Source: Sinorhizobium sp. 6-70 (GTDB lineage: Bacteria; Pseudomonadota; Alphaproteobacteria; Rhizobiales; Rhizobiaceae). Taken from it: 64,000 nt of DNA. The notes under the pieces are model-generated. The model saw nothing but the letters and a program-made list of their open reading frames with translations. It did not search any database and was not told the origin of the DNA. Position numbers and translations under genes: made by a program. The DNA is taken from positions 294,975 to 358,974 of the forward strand of contig NZ_JASKLS010000004.1 of the NCBI RefSeq assembly GCF_030124375.1, given 5' to 3'. This document shows, piece after piece, positions 1 through 9,232 of the stretch (positions are counted from its first letter, which is position 1; the number at the start of each line of letters is the position of its first letter).

Positions 1-1609
1 GTTCGCTTTCCGTGGGTCGAAGCGGCCCGCCGGTGTCATAGTCGATGCCGATGTTGGGCGAGAATGCGGTCGAATAGCTGATGTAGGGCGCAAGTCCGAA
101 ATCCGTCTCATAGGTGAGACCAATGCGGCCAGAGAATTTCTTGTCGGTTTGTGAAGTACTGCTCGTCGCATCAGTCGTCAGGTCAGTCGTATCTGTGTCC
201 GTCGAAGTCCAGTCGTAGCGCCCGCCCAGCGTGAGCGTCCAAGCATCGTAACGGATCTGATCCTGCAGATAAGTTCCTAGCTGCCACTGATCCTGTTCGG
301 TGCGCGAACTGAAATCGGGCCGAGTGATCGGGCCGCCGTAGTGCGGGTCCAAGATGTTAATCGGCGGCGCCAACCCGCCACCGGCTAGCGCTTTGTAACG
401 AAGCTTCTGCGCGTCGACACCTGTGAGAAGCGTGTGGTCGAGAGCGCCCGTCTCAAACTTGTATTCGAGCTGATTGTCCATGACAGCTGCAGTCAGGCGC
501 TCATCGAGAATGCCAGAAGCGCGTTTAAAGCCGTAACTGCCTGGACCGGCTACATCGGGTACTAGCTTGCCGAAGCCGTAAACATAGTCTGCCTCGATTT
601 GGAGTGATGAAATGCGAAAGTTCTGACGGAATGTCAGGCCATTGTCGAAGTCATGTTCGAACTCCCAACCGAACCTTCCCTGATCCTGGACGGAGTCGTT
701 AAATGAGGGATCACCCGAGAAGAAATCGGTGTGATGAGGGACATCTTTGTCATCAACCCAGGTGAAGTCGGCTGCTGTCCCGCCCGTCTTTGAACGAGAA
801 TATTCGCTGAGGATCGTCAGCTTGGTGCCCTCGTCCGGAATCCATGACAGGGCAGGCGCTATGTAGATCCGGTCGTCCTTAACGCCCACCTGCTCAGTGT
901 CGGAGTCACGCAGGAGCCCGGTGAGACGGTAATAGACAGGGTCCGTCTCGTTTATCGGCCCGGAGAAATCGAACTGCCCCTGGTATCGCTCGTGGGTGCC
1001 GTATTGGACCTGCACCTCACGCAGCGGTTCTTCCGTCGGGCGCTTGGTAATGAGATTGTAGAGGCCACCGGCGCTGCTCGATCCATAAAGTGCCGACGAG
1101 GGGCCGCGCAGGATCGAAACGCCTTCCAGGCCATAGGGCTCATTCTTGAACAGTGCGAATCCGGCTCCCGGCTGGCGAAGATTGTCGCGGAAGACGCCGG
1201 TATAGGTCACGTCGAAGCCGCGTACGAAAAATGCATCGAAGCGGGGGTCGAAGCCGTAGGCGCCGACGCGTGTCCCAGGCGTATAGGCCAGCGCCTCAAG
1301 CAACGTCTGCGGGTTGCGGTCCTTCAGTTGCTGTTCTGTCACCGTCGAGATCGACTGCGGCGTCTCGAGGAACGGCGTATCGACCTTGGCGCCAGTCGCG
1401 CTACTGATACCCACGTAACCTTCGGCCGTAATGACGCCGCCGCTGCCGCCGTTGACGACCAGAGTTTCGAGTGCGGTCGAATCTCCGCTGGACGTGGTCT
1501 CCTCCTGCGGTGCTTCCTGCGCATGGGCGGCTGAGACGAGCGCAAGGGCGGTGGTGCCGGCGAGGGCAGCGCGAATGAGCGGCAGGAGGAGGGTTCTCGT
1601 GGCGGGCAT
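1..1609 (-). CDS. TonB-dependent siderophore receptor (partial, C-terminal part beyond window)
   Basis: Outer-membrane receptor that takes up a ferric siderophore using TonB energy. About 536 codons are present; the C-terminal barrel and stop lie outside the window. The start is MPATRTLL, followed by a signal peptide ending near AHAQ. A plug domain follows, with TPQSIST, a VRGFDV segment and the ILRGPSSALYGSSSAGGL block typical of siderophore receptors, then barrel strands (GGRYDWTSTDT). The coding frame is open from the window edge to position 1609. A hydroxamate-type ligand is possible but cannot be read from sequence. The promoter shares an 11-bp motif and inverted repeat with the second receptor at 45480-47687, suggesting common, probably iron-responsive, control. 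Confidence 0.9.
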   Translation of the reverse strand, partial: MPATRTLLLPLIRAALAGTTALALVSAAHAQEAPQEETTSSGDSTALETLVVNGGSGGVITAEGYVGISSATGAKVDTPFLETPQSISTVTEQQLKDRNPQTLLEALAYTPGTRVGAYGFDPRFDAFFVRGFDVTYTGVFRDNLRQPGAGFALFKNEPYGLEGVSILRGPSSALYGSSSAGGLYNLITKRPTEEPLREVQVQYGTHERYQGQFDFSGPINETDPVYYRLTGLLRDSDTEQVGVKDDRIYIAPALSWIPDEGTKLTILSEYSRSKTGGTAADFTWVDDKDVPHHTDFFSGDPSFNDSVQDQGRFGWEFEHDFDNGLTFRQNFRISSLQIEADYVYGFGKLVPDVAGPGSYGFKRASGILDERLTAAVMDNQLEYKFETGALDHTLLTGVDAQKLRYKALAGGGLAPPINILDPHYGGPITRPDFSSRTEQDQWQLGTYLQDQIRYDAWTLTLGGRYDWTSTDTDTTDLTTDATSSTSQTDKKFSGRIGLTYETDFGLAPYISYSTAFSPNIGIDYDTGGPLRPTESE

Positions 1610-1643
1610 GCGATGCAACTTTCTGATCGATAAGCGAAATTCT

Positions 1644-1667
1644 ATAAGATGAGCTATTCACTCATGA
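1644..1667 (-). promoter_or_regulatory. Putative operator shared with the second TonB receptor gene
   Basis: ATAAGATGAGC (plus strand) is followed by the inverted repeat TGAG-N7-CTCA, 35-58 bp upstream of the receptor start. The same 11-mer and the same TGAG-N7-CTCA arrangement recur at 47761-47784 upstream of the other siderophore receptor. The binding protein is unknown; the AraC-type regulator at 47871-48755 or a Fur/RirA-type protein are candidates. Confidence 0.5.
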
Positions 1668-1793
1668 TTTCTGTTCACGCAAGAGGCTTTTTATGACTAT
1701 AAGAGTCATGTTTTTGAGTTTGTGGGAAATCTGCAACAGCCGCTTCTGCGCGGCGTGGCGCGCGTCCGTGTTCGGGACGGGCCGAAGGCGCAT

Positions 1794-1832
1794 AAAAAAA
1801 GCCCTCCGGTCGATCTGGACGAACCGGAGGGC
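1794..1832 (-). terminator. Rho-independent terminator of the NTF2-like gene
   Basis: Read on the minus strand: a perfect 10-bp stem GCCCTCCGGT / ACCGGAGGGC with a 12-nt loop, followed directly by seven T. It lies 40 bp past the stop of the gene at 1873-2364 and ends the minus-strand operon. Confidence 0.9.
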
Positions 1833-1872
1833 GTGCTATGCCGGTGTGATTGGCGCGGGCGCCAAGTGGCGA

Positions 1873-2364
1873 CTACATCAGGCCGAGTTGCTTGTAGAAG
1901 CCGAGCGCGTCGTAATAGTCGCTCTGGGTGGAAATCTTGCCGTCCTTGACGGTAAAGATCGAAGCCCCCGTGAACTTGAACGTCTTGCCGGTGGCAGCAG
2001 TGCCATCGCCCCAGGCGCCTGAATTCGTGCCCGAAAACTCCCACTCGAACGATACCTTGTCGCCGGCGGCGATCGGGTCGCCCTTCATGGTCCAGACGGC
2101 ATCGGGAACGGCGTTCAGAAAATTGTCGATGACACCGGTCTTGGCGGCATCCTTGCCGTTGACGGGCTTGCCGACGGAAGCGTCGTAATAGGCGACGTCG
2201 TCAGCGAAGTAGGACGCGGCCTTGCTCGAATCGTGGGCGTTCCACGCCGCGAGATAGGCCGCAACGACAGTCGGAGCATCATCAGCCGCGAAGGCCGGCG
2301 TTGAAGAGAGAAGGGCGCTCAGGCCCAGCGCGCCAGCGGCGGCGAGTAATTGACGGCGATACAT
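1873..2364 (-). CDS. Secreted SnoaL/NTF2-like protein
   Basis: 163 residues. An N-terminal export signal (MYRRQLLAAAGALGLSALLS, cleavage after AFA) precedes one SnoaL/NTF2-like fold of about 130 residues. This is recognisable from YLAAWNAHDSSKAASYFADDV, a central W-x-M, and the C-terminal DGKISTQSDYYDALGFYKQLGL pattern found in ester-cyclase-like and limonene-epoxide-hydrolase-like proteins. The reaction is unknown. It sits 15 bp downstream of the aldehyde dehydrogenase and is followed by a strong terminator, so it is probably the last gene of the transporter operon. A periplasmic binding or isomerase role would fit, but nothing in the sequence proves one. Confidence 0.75.
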   Translation of the reverse strand: MYRRQLLAAAGALGLSALLSSTPAFAADDAPTVVAAYLAAWNAHDSSKAASYFADDVAYYDASVGKPVNGKDAAKTGVIDNFLNAVPDAVWTMKGDPIAAGDKVSFEWEFSGTNSGAWGDGTAATGKTFKFTGASIFTVKDGKISTQSDYYDALGFYKQLGLM

Positions 2365-2379
2365 GATGGCATCCTCCCA

Positions 2380-3807
2380 TTAGCCATGATTGATCATGAT
2401 GTGGCGAACGGCGGTGTAGTCTTCGAGCGCATAGACCGACATGTCCTTGCCGTAGCCGGATTGCTTGACGCCGCCATGCGGCATCTCGTTGGTCAGCATG
2501 AAATGCGTGTTGATCCAGGTGCAGCCGTATTGCAGGCGGGAGGCCGCCCGCATCGCCTTGGTGATGTCCTTCGTCCAGACGGAGGAGGCAAGGCCGTAGT
2601 CGCTGTCGTTCGCCCAGGCGACGGCATCATCGCTGCCGGTGAAGCGGGTGACGGAAACGACCGGCCCGAACACCTCCCTGCGGACGATCTCGTCTTCCTG
2701 CGTGGCGCCGGCGACGACGGTCGGCTTGAAGAAGAAGCCGTCCTTGCTGCCCGCGGCGCCACCGGTGGTGATCTCGATATGCTTCTGGTCCGCCGCCCGT
2801 TCGACGAAGCTCGCGACCCGGTCGCGCTGGCGCTTGGAGATCAGCGGGCCGATCTCGTTCACGGTGTCATCATCGAGGTTGTAGCGGATCGTCGAGACCG
2901 CGGATGTCAGATCGGCAACGAGCCTCTCGTAGATGCCGGCCTCGGCATAGATGCGGCAAGCGGCGGTGCAATCCTGGCCGGCGTTGTAGTAGCCGAAGGT
3001 CCGGATGCCGTTCACCACAGCTTCCAGATCTGCGTCGTCATAGACGATGACCGGCGCCTTGCCTCCGAGTTCGAGATGAGTGCGCTTGACCGTCTTGGCG
3101 GCGGCAGCCAGCACCTTCTTGCCGGTCGCAATATCGCCGGTGATCGAGACCATCGCGATCTTCGGATGGTTTATGAGTGTGTTGCCGACGGTTTCGCCGC
3201 GGCCGGTTACGACGTTGACAACACCTTCGGGCAGGATCTCCGCGAGCAGCCGTGCGAGCTTCAGCGCCGTCAGCGGCGTCTGTTCGGAAGGCTTGAAGAC
3301 CACCGTGTTGCCGCCGGCGATGGCCGGCGCCAGCTTCCAGGCCATCATCATCAGCGGGTAGTTCCAGGGTGCGATCGAGCCGACGATGCCGATCGGGTCG
3401 CGGCGGATCATCGAGGTATGCCCCGGCAGATATTCGCCCGCCGTCGGCGCATGCAGGTTGCGCACCGCACCGGCGAAGAAGCGCCAGCAGTCGATGATTG
3501 CCGGCAGTTCGTCGTTCTTCACCGCATTGATCGGCTTGCCGCAATTGAGCGCTTCCAGCGCGGCAAAGCCGTCGGCGTTTTTCTCGATCGCATCGGCGAT
3601 CTTCAGGAGATAGTTCGAGCGCTCGGCAGGCGTGGTCTGCGACCAGGCGACAAAGGCGCGCTGGGCCGCGTCGACGGCGACGTCGAGCTGCGCATGGGAA
3701 GCCTCCGCGACATCGATGATCTTGGCGCCCGTCCTCGGGTTCAGGATGTGCTCCTCGGCCTCGGTCCCGGCTTCGAAGCGCGATCCGATCAAGAGTTGGG
3801 TGTCCAT
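2380..3807 (-). CDS. patD: Gamma-aminobutyraldehyde dehydrogenase family protein
   Basis: 475 residues, NAD(P)-dependent aldehyde dehydrogenase. It closely resembles E. coli PatD (YdcW), which oxidises 4-aminobutyraldehyde to GABA: the [51 protein letters not shown] and [14 protein letters not shown] blocks all match. The catalytic Cys is in GQDCTA and the general base Glu in LELGG. The start MDTQLLIG is chosen because an AGGGAGAA ribosome site precedes it; an in-frame upstream start would run into the permease gene. It ends an operon with a spermidine/putrescine-type importer, so an aminoaldehyde substrate is likely. Trimethylaminobutyraldehyde is an alternative, given the gamma-butyrobetaine genes nearby. 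Confidence 0.85.
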   Translation of the reverse strand: MDTQLLIGSRFEAGTEAEEHILNPRTGAKIIDVAEASHAQLDVAVDAAQRAFVAWSQTTPAERSNYLLKIADAIEKNADGFAALEALNCGKPINAVKNDELPAIIDCWRFFAGAVRNLHAPTAGEYLPGHTSMIRRDPIGIVGSIAPWNYPLMMMAWKLAPAIAGGNTVVFKPSEQTPLTALKLARLLAEILPEGVVNVVTGRGETVGNTLINHPKIAMVSITGDIATGKKVLAAAAKTVKRTHLELGGKAPVIVYDDADLEAVVNGIRTFGYYNAGQDCTAACRIYAEAGIYERLVADLTSAVSTIRYNLDDDTVNEIGPLISKRQRDRVASFVERAADQKHIEITTGGAAGSKDGFFFKPTVVAGATQEDEIVRREVFGPVVSVTRFTGSDDAVAWANDSDYGLASSVWTKDITKAMRAASRLQYGCTWINTHFMLTNEMPHGGVKQSGYGKDMSVYALEDYTAVRHIMINHG

Positions 3808-3832
3808 ATCTGTTCTCCCTTTATGTTCGATG

Positions 3833-4648
3833 TCATTTGCCGGCGCCGGCGATCTGGTCGCCGTCACGCGTCAGGTAGTAGGCGCCGAGGATCGGCAGGA
3901 AGGTGACGACGACCACGATCATGGCGACGACATTGGTTACTGGACGCTGGCGCGGGCGGATCAACTCCTCCAGCATCCAGATCGGCAGGGTCGATTGCTG
4001 CCCGGCGGTGAAAGTCGTGACGATCACCTCATCGAAAGAAAGCGCGAAGGCGAGCATGCCGCCGGCAAGCAGCGCCGTGCCGATGTTCGGGAGGATCACG
4101 TATCGGAATGTCTGGAAGCCGTCGGCGCCGAGATCCATCGAGGCCTCGATCAGTGAGCCGGAGATCCGCCGGAAGCGGGCGACCGCATTGTTGTAGACGA
4201 CAACGATGCAGAAGGTCGCGTGGCCGAGAACGATGGTCCAGAAGGAAAACGGGATATCCGCCATCGAGAAGGCCGAGCGCAGCGCGATGCCGGTGATGAT
4301 GCCGGGGAGCGCAATCGGCAGGATGACCAGCAGCGAGATCGTCTCGCGGCCGAAGAAGCGGGTCTGGCTGACAGCGGCGGCGCAGAGCGTGCCGAGCATC
4401 AGCGCCGTGGCCGTCGCGATCGATGCGACCTTGACCGAGAGCGCCAGCGCCGCCCAGACGTCCGGTCGGTCCCATGCGACGCCGAACCACTGCGTCGTCA
4501 GGCCAGGCGGCGGGAACTGATAACTCTTCTCCTCCGTCGTGAAGGCGTAGAGGAAGATCAAGAGGATCGGCAGATGCATGAAGGTGAGGCCGCCCGCAGC
4601 AGCGATCTTCAGGCTCAGGGGAGCGCGGTTCGATTTCTCAGAGCGCAT
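3833..4648 (-). CDS. ABC transporter permease, PotC/YdcV type
   Basis: 271 residues; inner-membrane subunit of a spermidine/putrescine-class importer. About six transmembrane segments, with the EAA loop at [22 protein letters not shown]. The start [10 protein letters not shown] overlaps the stop of the upstream permease by 11 bp, indicating translational coupling. A longer in-frame extension upstream lies wholly inside the other permease gene and is rejected. It belongs with the genes at 4638-7908. Confidence 0.88.
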   Translation of the reverse strand: MRSEKSNRAPLSLKIAAAGGLTFMHLPILLIFLYAFTTEEKSYQFPPPGLTTQWFGVAWDRPDVWAALALSVKVASIATATALMLGTLCAAAVSQTRFFGRETISLLVILPIALPGIITGIALRSAFSMADIPFSFWTIVLGHATFCIVVVYNNAVARFRRISGSLIEASMDLGADGFQTFRYVILPNIGTALLAGGMLAFALSFDEVIVTTFTAGQQSTLPIWMLEELIRPRQRPVTNVVAMIVVVVTFLPILGAYYLTRDGDQIAGAGK

Positions 4649-5588
4649 CGAAGGCCCCCATGCGGTTGGCCATCCAGAGATAGATGCCCATGATGACGAT
4701 CGGCACGACCGTAAAGGCGGCGGCGAGCGGAATGTTGCCGGCGGTGCCCTGCTGGGCATAAACCGCCTGGCCGATGAAGAGGCGCGACGAGCCGATGATC
4801 TGCGGGATGATGTAATCGCCGAGCGTCAGCGAGAAGGTAAAGATCGAGCCGGCGACGATGCCCGGCAGCGCCAGCGGAAAGAGCACGTGGCGGAAGGTCT
4901 GCGCCGGTGTACCGCCCAGATCCGACGACGCTTCGATCAGGTTTGACGGTACCCGCTCCAGCGCCGCCTGGATCGGCAGGATCATGAACGGCATCCAGAC
5001 ATAGACGAAGACGATGAAGGTGCCGGTGTAGCTGACCGACAGCGAATTGCCGCCGACCACCGGAAGCGCGAGCCAGGCGTCGAGCAGCCAGAGCAGGTTC
5101 AGCTTCTCGAAGAACCAGGTCAGAATGCCTTCCTTGGCGAGGATCAGCTTCCACGCATAGATCTTGACGAGATAGCTCGACCAGAGCGGCAGCATGACGC
5201 CGAGATAGAACAGCACCTTCCATTTTCCGCGTGCGTAGCGGGCCGCGTAATAGGCGATCGGAAAGGCGATCAACGCGGAGACAAGCGTCACCACCGCAGC
5301 CATCGTGACGGTGCGGATGATGATGTCGAGATTGGTCTCGCTCAAAAGCTGGCGGTAGGTCGCGAGCGTGAACTCGTAATTGATGAGACCGGAGAAATCG
5401 TCGATCGAGAAAAAGCTCTGCAGCAGGAGTGCGAAGAGCGAACCGAGATAGACGACGCCGAGCCAAAGAAGCGGCGGCCCGAGCAGCACCGCCAGGAGCA
5501 CACGCGGATGCCTCCAGAAAAAGTCGGAAAGACGGCCGGCGGTGCCGCGACGTTCCGGAAGGATGATGCTTTCGGCGACGATGGTCAT
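4638..5588 (-). CDS. ABC transporter permease, PotB/YdcU type
   Basis: 316 residues; first permease of the polyamine-type importer. A cytoplasmic N-terminus is followed by about six membrane helices. The EAA loop is at [25 protein letters not shown], with the [11 protein letters not shown] segment conserved in PotB proteins. The start overlaps the ATPase stop by 4 bp (ATGA). It pairs with the PotC-type permease downstream. Confidence 0.88.
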   Translation of the reverse strand: MTIVAESIILPERRGTAGRLSDFFWRHPRVLLAVLLGPPLLWLGVVYLGSLFALLLQSFFSIDDFSGLINYEFTLATYRQLLSETNLDIIIRTVTMAAVVTLVSALIAFPIAYYAARYARGKWKVLFYLGVMLPLWSSYLVKIYAWKLILAKEGILTWFFEKLNLLWLLDAWLALPVVGGNSLSVSYTGTFIVFVYVWMPFMILPIQAALERVPSNLIEASSDLGGTPAQTFRHVLFPLALPGIVAGSIFTFSLTLGDYIIPQIIGSSRLFIGQAVYAQQGTAGNIPLAAAFTVVPIVIMGIYLWMANRMGAFDAL

Positions 5589-6583
5589 GCGTCCTCCATC
5601 GGGTGAAGGTCGCGCGCGGCGAAGCTGATCGTGACCGGGCTACCGATGGCCGGGACGACGTGCGCGGCCGGGCTTGCCACGGCGATGCGCGCGCCGTCGA
5701 CATCGACGACGACGCGGTTGGTCGCACCGAGGAAGCTCTGGCCCGCAACAGTGCCGGCAAGGCTCAAAGCGCCATTGCTCGGCGCCGCGAGCACGATTGC
5801 TTCCGGCCTGAGGCTCGCGAAGGCGGCCTTCAGGCCGAGCCTCTGGCAGAGCTTCGTCGACAGCACGTTGGACGAGCCGACGAAATCGGCGACGAAACGG
5901 GTCTTCGGCTGGTTGTAGACCTCTTCCGGACTGCCGAGCTGCTGGATCTGGCCCTCGTTGAAGACGGCAATGCGGTCGGCCATCGAGAGCGCCTCGCCCT
6001 GGTCGTGGGTGACGAAGATGAAGGTGATGCCGAGCGATTTCTGCAGGCTCTTCAGTTCTTCCTGCATTTGTTCGCGGAGCTTCAGATCGAGCGCGCCGAG
6101 CGGCTCATCGAGGAGCAGCACCTTCGGCTTGTTGACGAGCGCGCGGGCGAGCGCCACGCGCTGGCGCTGACCGCCGGAGAGCTGCCCGGGTCGACGCGTG
6201 CCGTAGCCCGGCAGCTTGACCATGGCGAGCGCATCCTCGGCGGCCTTGCGCCGTTCCTCGCGCCCGGCGCCCTTGACCATCAGGCCATAGGCGACATTGT
6301 CGAGGATCGAGAGGTGCGGAAAGAGCGCGTAGTCCTGGAATACGGTATTGACGCTGCGCCGGTAGGGCGGAACTCCCTCGGCCGTCTCACCGAAGATTTC
6401 GATATGGCCGCCCGTCGGCTGATCGAAGCCGGCCATCAGCCTGAGGCACGTGGTCTTGCCGGAGCCCGAGGGCCCGAGCATGGCGAAGAACTCGCCCTCG
6501 GCGATATCGAGGTTCACGCGATCGACGGCGCGAACGGCGCCGAAGTAGCGGGAGACGTTGTCGAAGAGGACGGCGGTGGTCAT
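5585..6583 (-). CDS. ABC transporter ATP-binding protein, PotA type
   Basis: 332 residues. Walker A GPSGSGKT at residues 37-44, Q-loop near 83, signature LSGGQ at 135-139, Walker B LLLDEP at 156-161 and the switch His in VTHDQ near 193. A C-terminal TOBE domain (about 240-330) is typical of polyamine and iron importers. It energises the permeases encoded immediately downstream, with a 4-bp overlap. A RIME-like element separates it from the binding-protein gene, which could adjust the relative mRNA levels of the two. Confidence 0.9.
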   Translation of the reverse strand: MTTAVLFDNVSRYFGAVRAVDRVNLDIAEGEFFAMLGPSGSGKTTCLRLMAGFDQPTGGHIEIFGETAEGVPPYRRSVNTVFQDYALFPHLSILDNVAYGLMVKGAGREERRKAAEDALAMVKLPGYGTRRPGQLSGGQRQRVALARALVNKPKVLLLDEPLGALDLKLREQMQEELKSLQKSLGITFIFVTHDQGEALSMADRIAVFNEGQIQQLGSPEEVYNQPKTRFVADFVGSSNVLSTKLCQRLGLKAAFASLRPEAIVLAAPSNGALSLAGTVAGQSFLGATNRVVVDVDGARIAVASPAAHVVPAIGSPVTISFAARDLHPMEDA

Positions 6584-6607
6584 GGGGATGCTCCGGAAAG
6601 TTCTTGT

Positions 6608-6721
6608 CCCTCATCCGCCTGCCGGCGATAAGCGGCCGGCGCCTTGCCTAAAGGCGACGCTCCAGCTTTGCAGGAGGCGTTCCCTCTCCCCGCGCGCGGG
6701 GAGAGGGCTAGGGTGAGGGGC
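6608..6721. repeat. RIME-type intergenic mosaic element 1
   Basis: Starts with CCTCATCCGCCTGCCGGC and ends with the hairpin CTCTCCCCGCGCGCGGGGAG plus GGGCTAGGGTGAGGGG. It occupies the gap between the binding-protein and ATPase genes of the importer. Related elements lie near 10.6, 23.9, 25.3, 27.0, 36.2 and 40.5 kb. Confidence 0.85.
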
Positions 6722-6747
6722 GATGCTTGCGACGCGGTTGCTGCGGC

Positions 6748-7908
6748 TTACCGCCCGCCGATCACGCCGATATAGTCGGAAACCCAGCGGTGATAGGGCA
6801 CGCATTCGCCCTGGCTTTCACACTTCGTCACCGGCGTCTTCCAGAACTTGACCTTGTCGAAGTCCTCGTAGCCGTTGGTCTTGCAGCCGGCGTCGGTCAG
6901 CAGTTCATTGCCCTTGCAGGCCGCGCCGACCGAGGGGTTCGCGCCGAACCAGGCGGAAACGTCGCCCTGCACCTTCGGCGAAAGCGTATGCTCCATCCAC
7001 ATGTAGGCGCAGTTCGGGTGTGCGCTGTCGGCATGCAGCATGGTCGTATCGGCCCAGCCCGTTACCCCTTCCTCCGGAATCACCGAGGCGATCGGCAGCT
7101 TTTCGGCCTCCATCAGGTTGACCTGGAACGGCCAGGAGCCGGAAGCGACGACGCCTTCGTTCTTGAAGTCATCGATCTGGATCATCGCATCGTGCCAGTA
7201 GCGGCCGACGAGAGTGCGCTGGACGCGAAGGAGGTCGAGCGCGGCCTTGTACTGGTCTTCGTTGAGTTCGTAGGGGTTCTTGATGCCGAGATCGGGCTTG
7301 TGTGCCATCAGGTAGTTGGCAGCGTCGGCGACGTGGATCGGGCCGTCATAGGCCTGGACGCGGCCCTTGTTGGATTTGCCGTCAGGCAGCGTCATTTCCT
7401 CGAAGACGACGTTCCAGCTCTTCGGCGCTTCGCCCTTGAACGCATCCTTGTTGTACATCAGCACGTTCGGGCCCCAGACATAGGGGGTGCCGTAGTGGAC
7501 GCCGGCGACCGTGTGCCACGGCGCATTCTGCATGCGCTCGTCGATCGTCTTCCAGCTCGGGATGAGGTCGGTGTTGATGGGCTGGACGCGCTTGCCGGCG
7601 ACGAGGCGCAGGGAGGCATCGCCAGAGGCAGTGACGAGGTCGAAACCGCCTTCGTTCATCAGCGCGACCATTTCATCCGAGGTGGCTGCGGTCTTGACGG
7701 TGACCTTGCAGCCCGTCTCCTTCTCGAAGCCGGTGACCCAATCGTAGTTCTTGTCGGTTTCGCCGCGCTCGATGTAACCGGCCCAGGCGACGATCGACAG
7801 CTCCCCTTCGCCCTTGCCCAACTCCTTCAGCGGCTCCTGCGCGAGCGCAGGGGCGACGAGGCCCAGCGAAAGAGTAAGCGCCGTGCAGGATTTCAAGATC
7901 TGCGTCAT
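6748..7908 (-). CDS. Polyamine-type ABC transporter substrate-binding protein
   Basis: 386 residues, periplasmic. The signal peptide MTQILKSCTALTLSLGLVAPALAQ is followed by a PotD/PotF-like domain: LSIVAWAGYIERG, then GFEKETGCKVTVKTAATSDEMVALM, and a C-terminal MEHTLSPKVQGDVSAWFGANPS block. The start at MTQILKS is chosen because the signal peptide begins there; upstream in-frame codons add an unlikely basic extension. It is the first gene of an operon that continues through the ATPase, two permeases, the aldehyde dehydrogenase and the NTF2-like gene. The ligand is unknown; putrescine-like or other cationic amines are likely for the family. Confidence 0.88.
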   Translation of the reverse strand: MTQILKSCTALTLSLGLVAPALAQEPLKELGKGEGELSIVAWAGYIERGETDKNYDWVTGFEKETGCKVTVKTAATSDEMVALMNEGGFDLVTASGDASLRLVAGKRVQPINTDLIPSWKTIDERMQNAPWHTVAGVHYGTPYVWGPNVLMYNKDAFKGEAPKSWNVVFEEMTLPDGKSNKGRVQAYDGPIHVADAANYLMAHKPDLGIKNPYELNEDQYKAALDLLRVQRTLVGRYWHDAMIQIDDFKNEGVVASGSWPFQVNLMEAEKLPIASVIPEEGVTGWADTTMLHADSAHPNCAYMWMEHTLSPKVQGDVSAWFGANPSVGAACKGNELLTDAGCKTNGYEDFDKVKFWKTPVTKCESQGECVPYHRWVSDYIGVIGGR

Positions 7909-8010
7909 CGGAAGTCTCCCCAGTTTATGCCGCGTTTCTGCAGCTTTGTTCCCGGATCGAAGCGTGCCTTGATTTCCCCGCATTCGCAAATTCATTAATC
8001 AGAATGTCGT

Positions 8011-8027
8011 TATCGGTTTTTCCGATA
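8011..8027. promoter_or_regulatory. Putative LysR-type operator upstream of the transporter operon
   Basis: A perfect inverted repeat TATCGG-N5-CCGATA sits about 100-120 bp upstream of the binding-protein start. It has the size and symmetry of a LysR-type T-N11-A site and lies just past the 3' end of the LysR gene at 8097-9005. Its role is inferred from position. Confidence 0.55.
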
Positions 8028-8096
8028 TCTAAGGGAAATGATAGGAGCTCGAAGCGTTTTCCGCGCGAACGCGCCTTTTTCCCGCCGAATACGATG

Positions 8097-9005
8097 TCAC
8101 CGGGGGCGAGCGCTGCGAAGGGCTTCGGCGATGCCGACAAAATCGCGGGCCGATTGCGGCAGGCTGGAGCCTTTCCGCCAGACCATGCCGACCTGCACGA
8201 CCGGCAGCGCGCCGGACACGTCGCGGCTTTCGATCCGGTCGCCTTCGAGCGACCAGGGGCGGTAGACAAGATCGGGCAGAAGGGCGATGCCGGCGCCGGT
8301 TGCGACCAGGCTTCTGACCGCCTCGACCGAGCGGGTGCGGAAGGCGACGTGCGGGCGGGCGCCAAGCGCCGTCAGGAGCTTGCCGGTGTTCTCCTCGATT
8401 TCGTCCACGGTCAGCATGATCAGCGGCTCCTTGGCAATGTCGTCGACCGAGATGATATCGGCGCTGACGAGCGGATGGCCGATCGGAAGCCAGACACGGT
8501 AGGGGGAGGTTTCGAGGATTTCCGCCTGCAGCGCCATGCGGTCGCGCAGGTTCGAGATCACCATGACCGCGACGTCGAGTTCGCCGCCGATCAGGAGATG
8601 CTCGAGATAGGAGCCGTTGTCCTCGATCGCGCTCACTTCGACGCCGGGGCAGGCGCGGCGGTAGCGGGCGAGCAGGTCGGAGAGGACGTAGCCCGCGACG
8701 AGCGAGGTGACGCCGAGATTGAGCTTGCCTCCAAGTTCCTCGCGGCTGTCGGAAAAGCTCCGCCGCGCATCGGAGACATCGGCCAAGATCTTCGTCGCGT
8801 GGCGTAGGAACTGGTGGCCGTTGTGGGTGATCGACAGGCCGCGCGGGTGGCGGTCGAAGAGCTCGACGCCGAGGTCGGTTTCAAGTTCCTTGATCGCTTC
8901 GGTGATCGACGACTGTGAAATCGAAAGGTTCTGCGCGGCGCGGGTGACCGAGCCCTGTTCGGCGACGGCGATGAAATACTGCAATTGCCGGAGTGTGAAT
9001 GCCAT
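8097..9005 (-). CDS. LysR family transcriptional regulator
   Basis: 302 residues. N-terminal winged helix-turn-helix (MAFTLRQLQYFIAVAEQGSVTRAAQNLSISQSSITEAIKELE, residues 1-60) and a C-terminal effector-binding domain (about 90-295). The start MAFTLRQ is where LysR proteins normally begin. It lies immediately upstream of, and in the same direction as, the polyamine-type transporter operon, so it probably controls that operon in response to its substrate. A palindrome suited to a LysR dimer lies in the gap at 8011-8027. Confidence 0.9.
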   Translation of the reverse strand: MAFTLRQLQYFIAVAEQGSVTRAAQNLSISQSSITEAIKELETDLGVELFDRHPRGLSITHNGHQFLRHATKILADVSDARRSFSDSREELGGKLNLGVTSLVAGYVLSDLLARYRRACPGVEVSAIEDNGSYLEHLLIGGELDVAVMVISNLRDRMALQAEILETSPYRVWLPIGHPLVSADIISVDDIAKEPLIMLTVDEIEENTGKLLTALGARPHVAFRTRSVEAVRSLVATGAGIALLPDLVYRPWSLEGDRIESRDVSGALPVVQVGMVWRKGSSLPQSARDFVGIAEALRSARPR

Positions 9006-9117
9006 GCACGGACTTAACACCGGGCGGGGACCCGATTGCAAGCAAGGCAGCATGGCAGCGCCATGCCGCGCCGCATTTTGTCGTGCGCAGGAAGATGCCG
9101 GTGGTAAGGTCTCTTCA

Positions 9118-9219
9118 ACAGCGCCGTGCGTCTTTTCAGACGCACAAAGGTCGCTGTAGCACTTTGAATTGCTGCATGGTTTTATCCTTCAATCGGCAAC
9201 GATTTAAGGAAACATGCAG
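9118..9219 (+). repeat. 101-bp double-hairpin repeat, copy A
   Basis: Consists of ACAGCG, an inner hairpin TGCGTCT/AGACGCA and CGCTGT, then AGCACTTTGAATTGCTGCAT, then a second hairpin built on TGCATG...CATGCA. It ends 13 bp before the start of the hydrolase gene at 9233. The family is described fully at 49789-50193. Confidence 0.9.
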
Positions 9220-9232
9220 CAGGGAGAGCAGG

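Noticed and set aside
2350..3906. A 518-codon plus-strand frame opposite the aldehyde dehydrogenase
   Set aside because: Antisense reading of a clear enzyme gene; no motif and no ribosome site.
6608..6721. Rho-independent terminator in the first importer operon
   Set aside because: The hairpin is part of the RIME-type repeat, has no T-tract and recurs at six other places, so it was annotated as a repeat.
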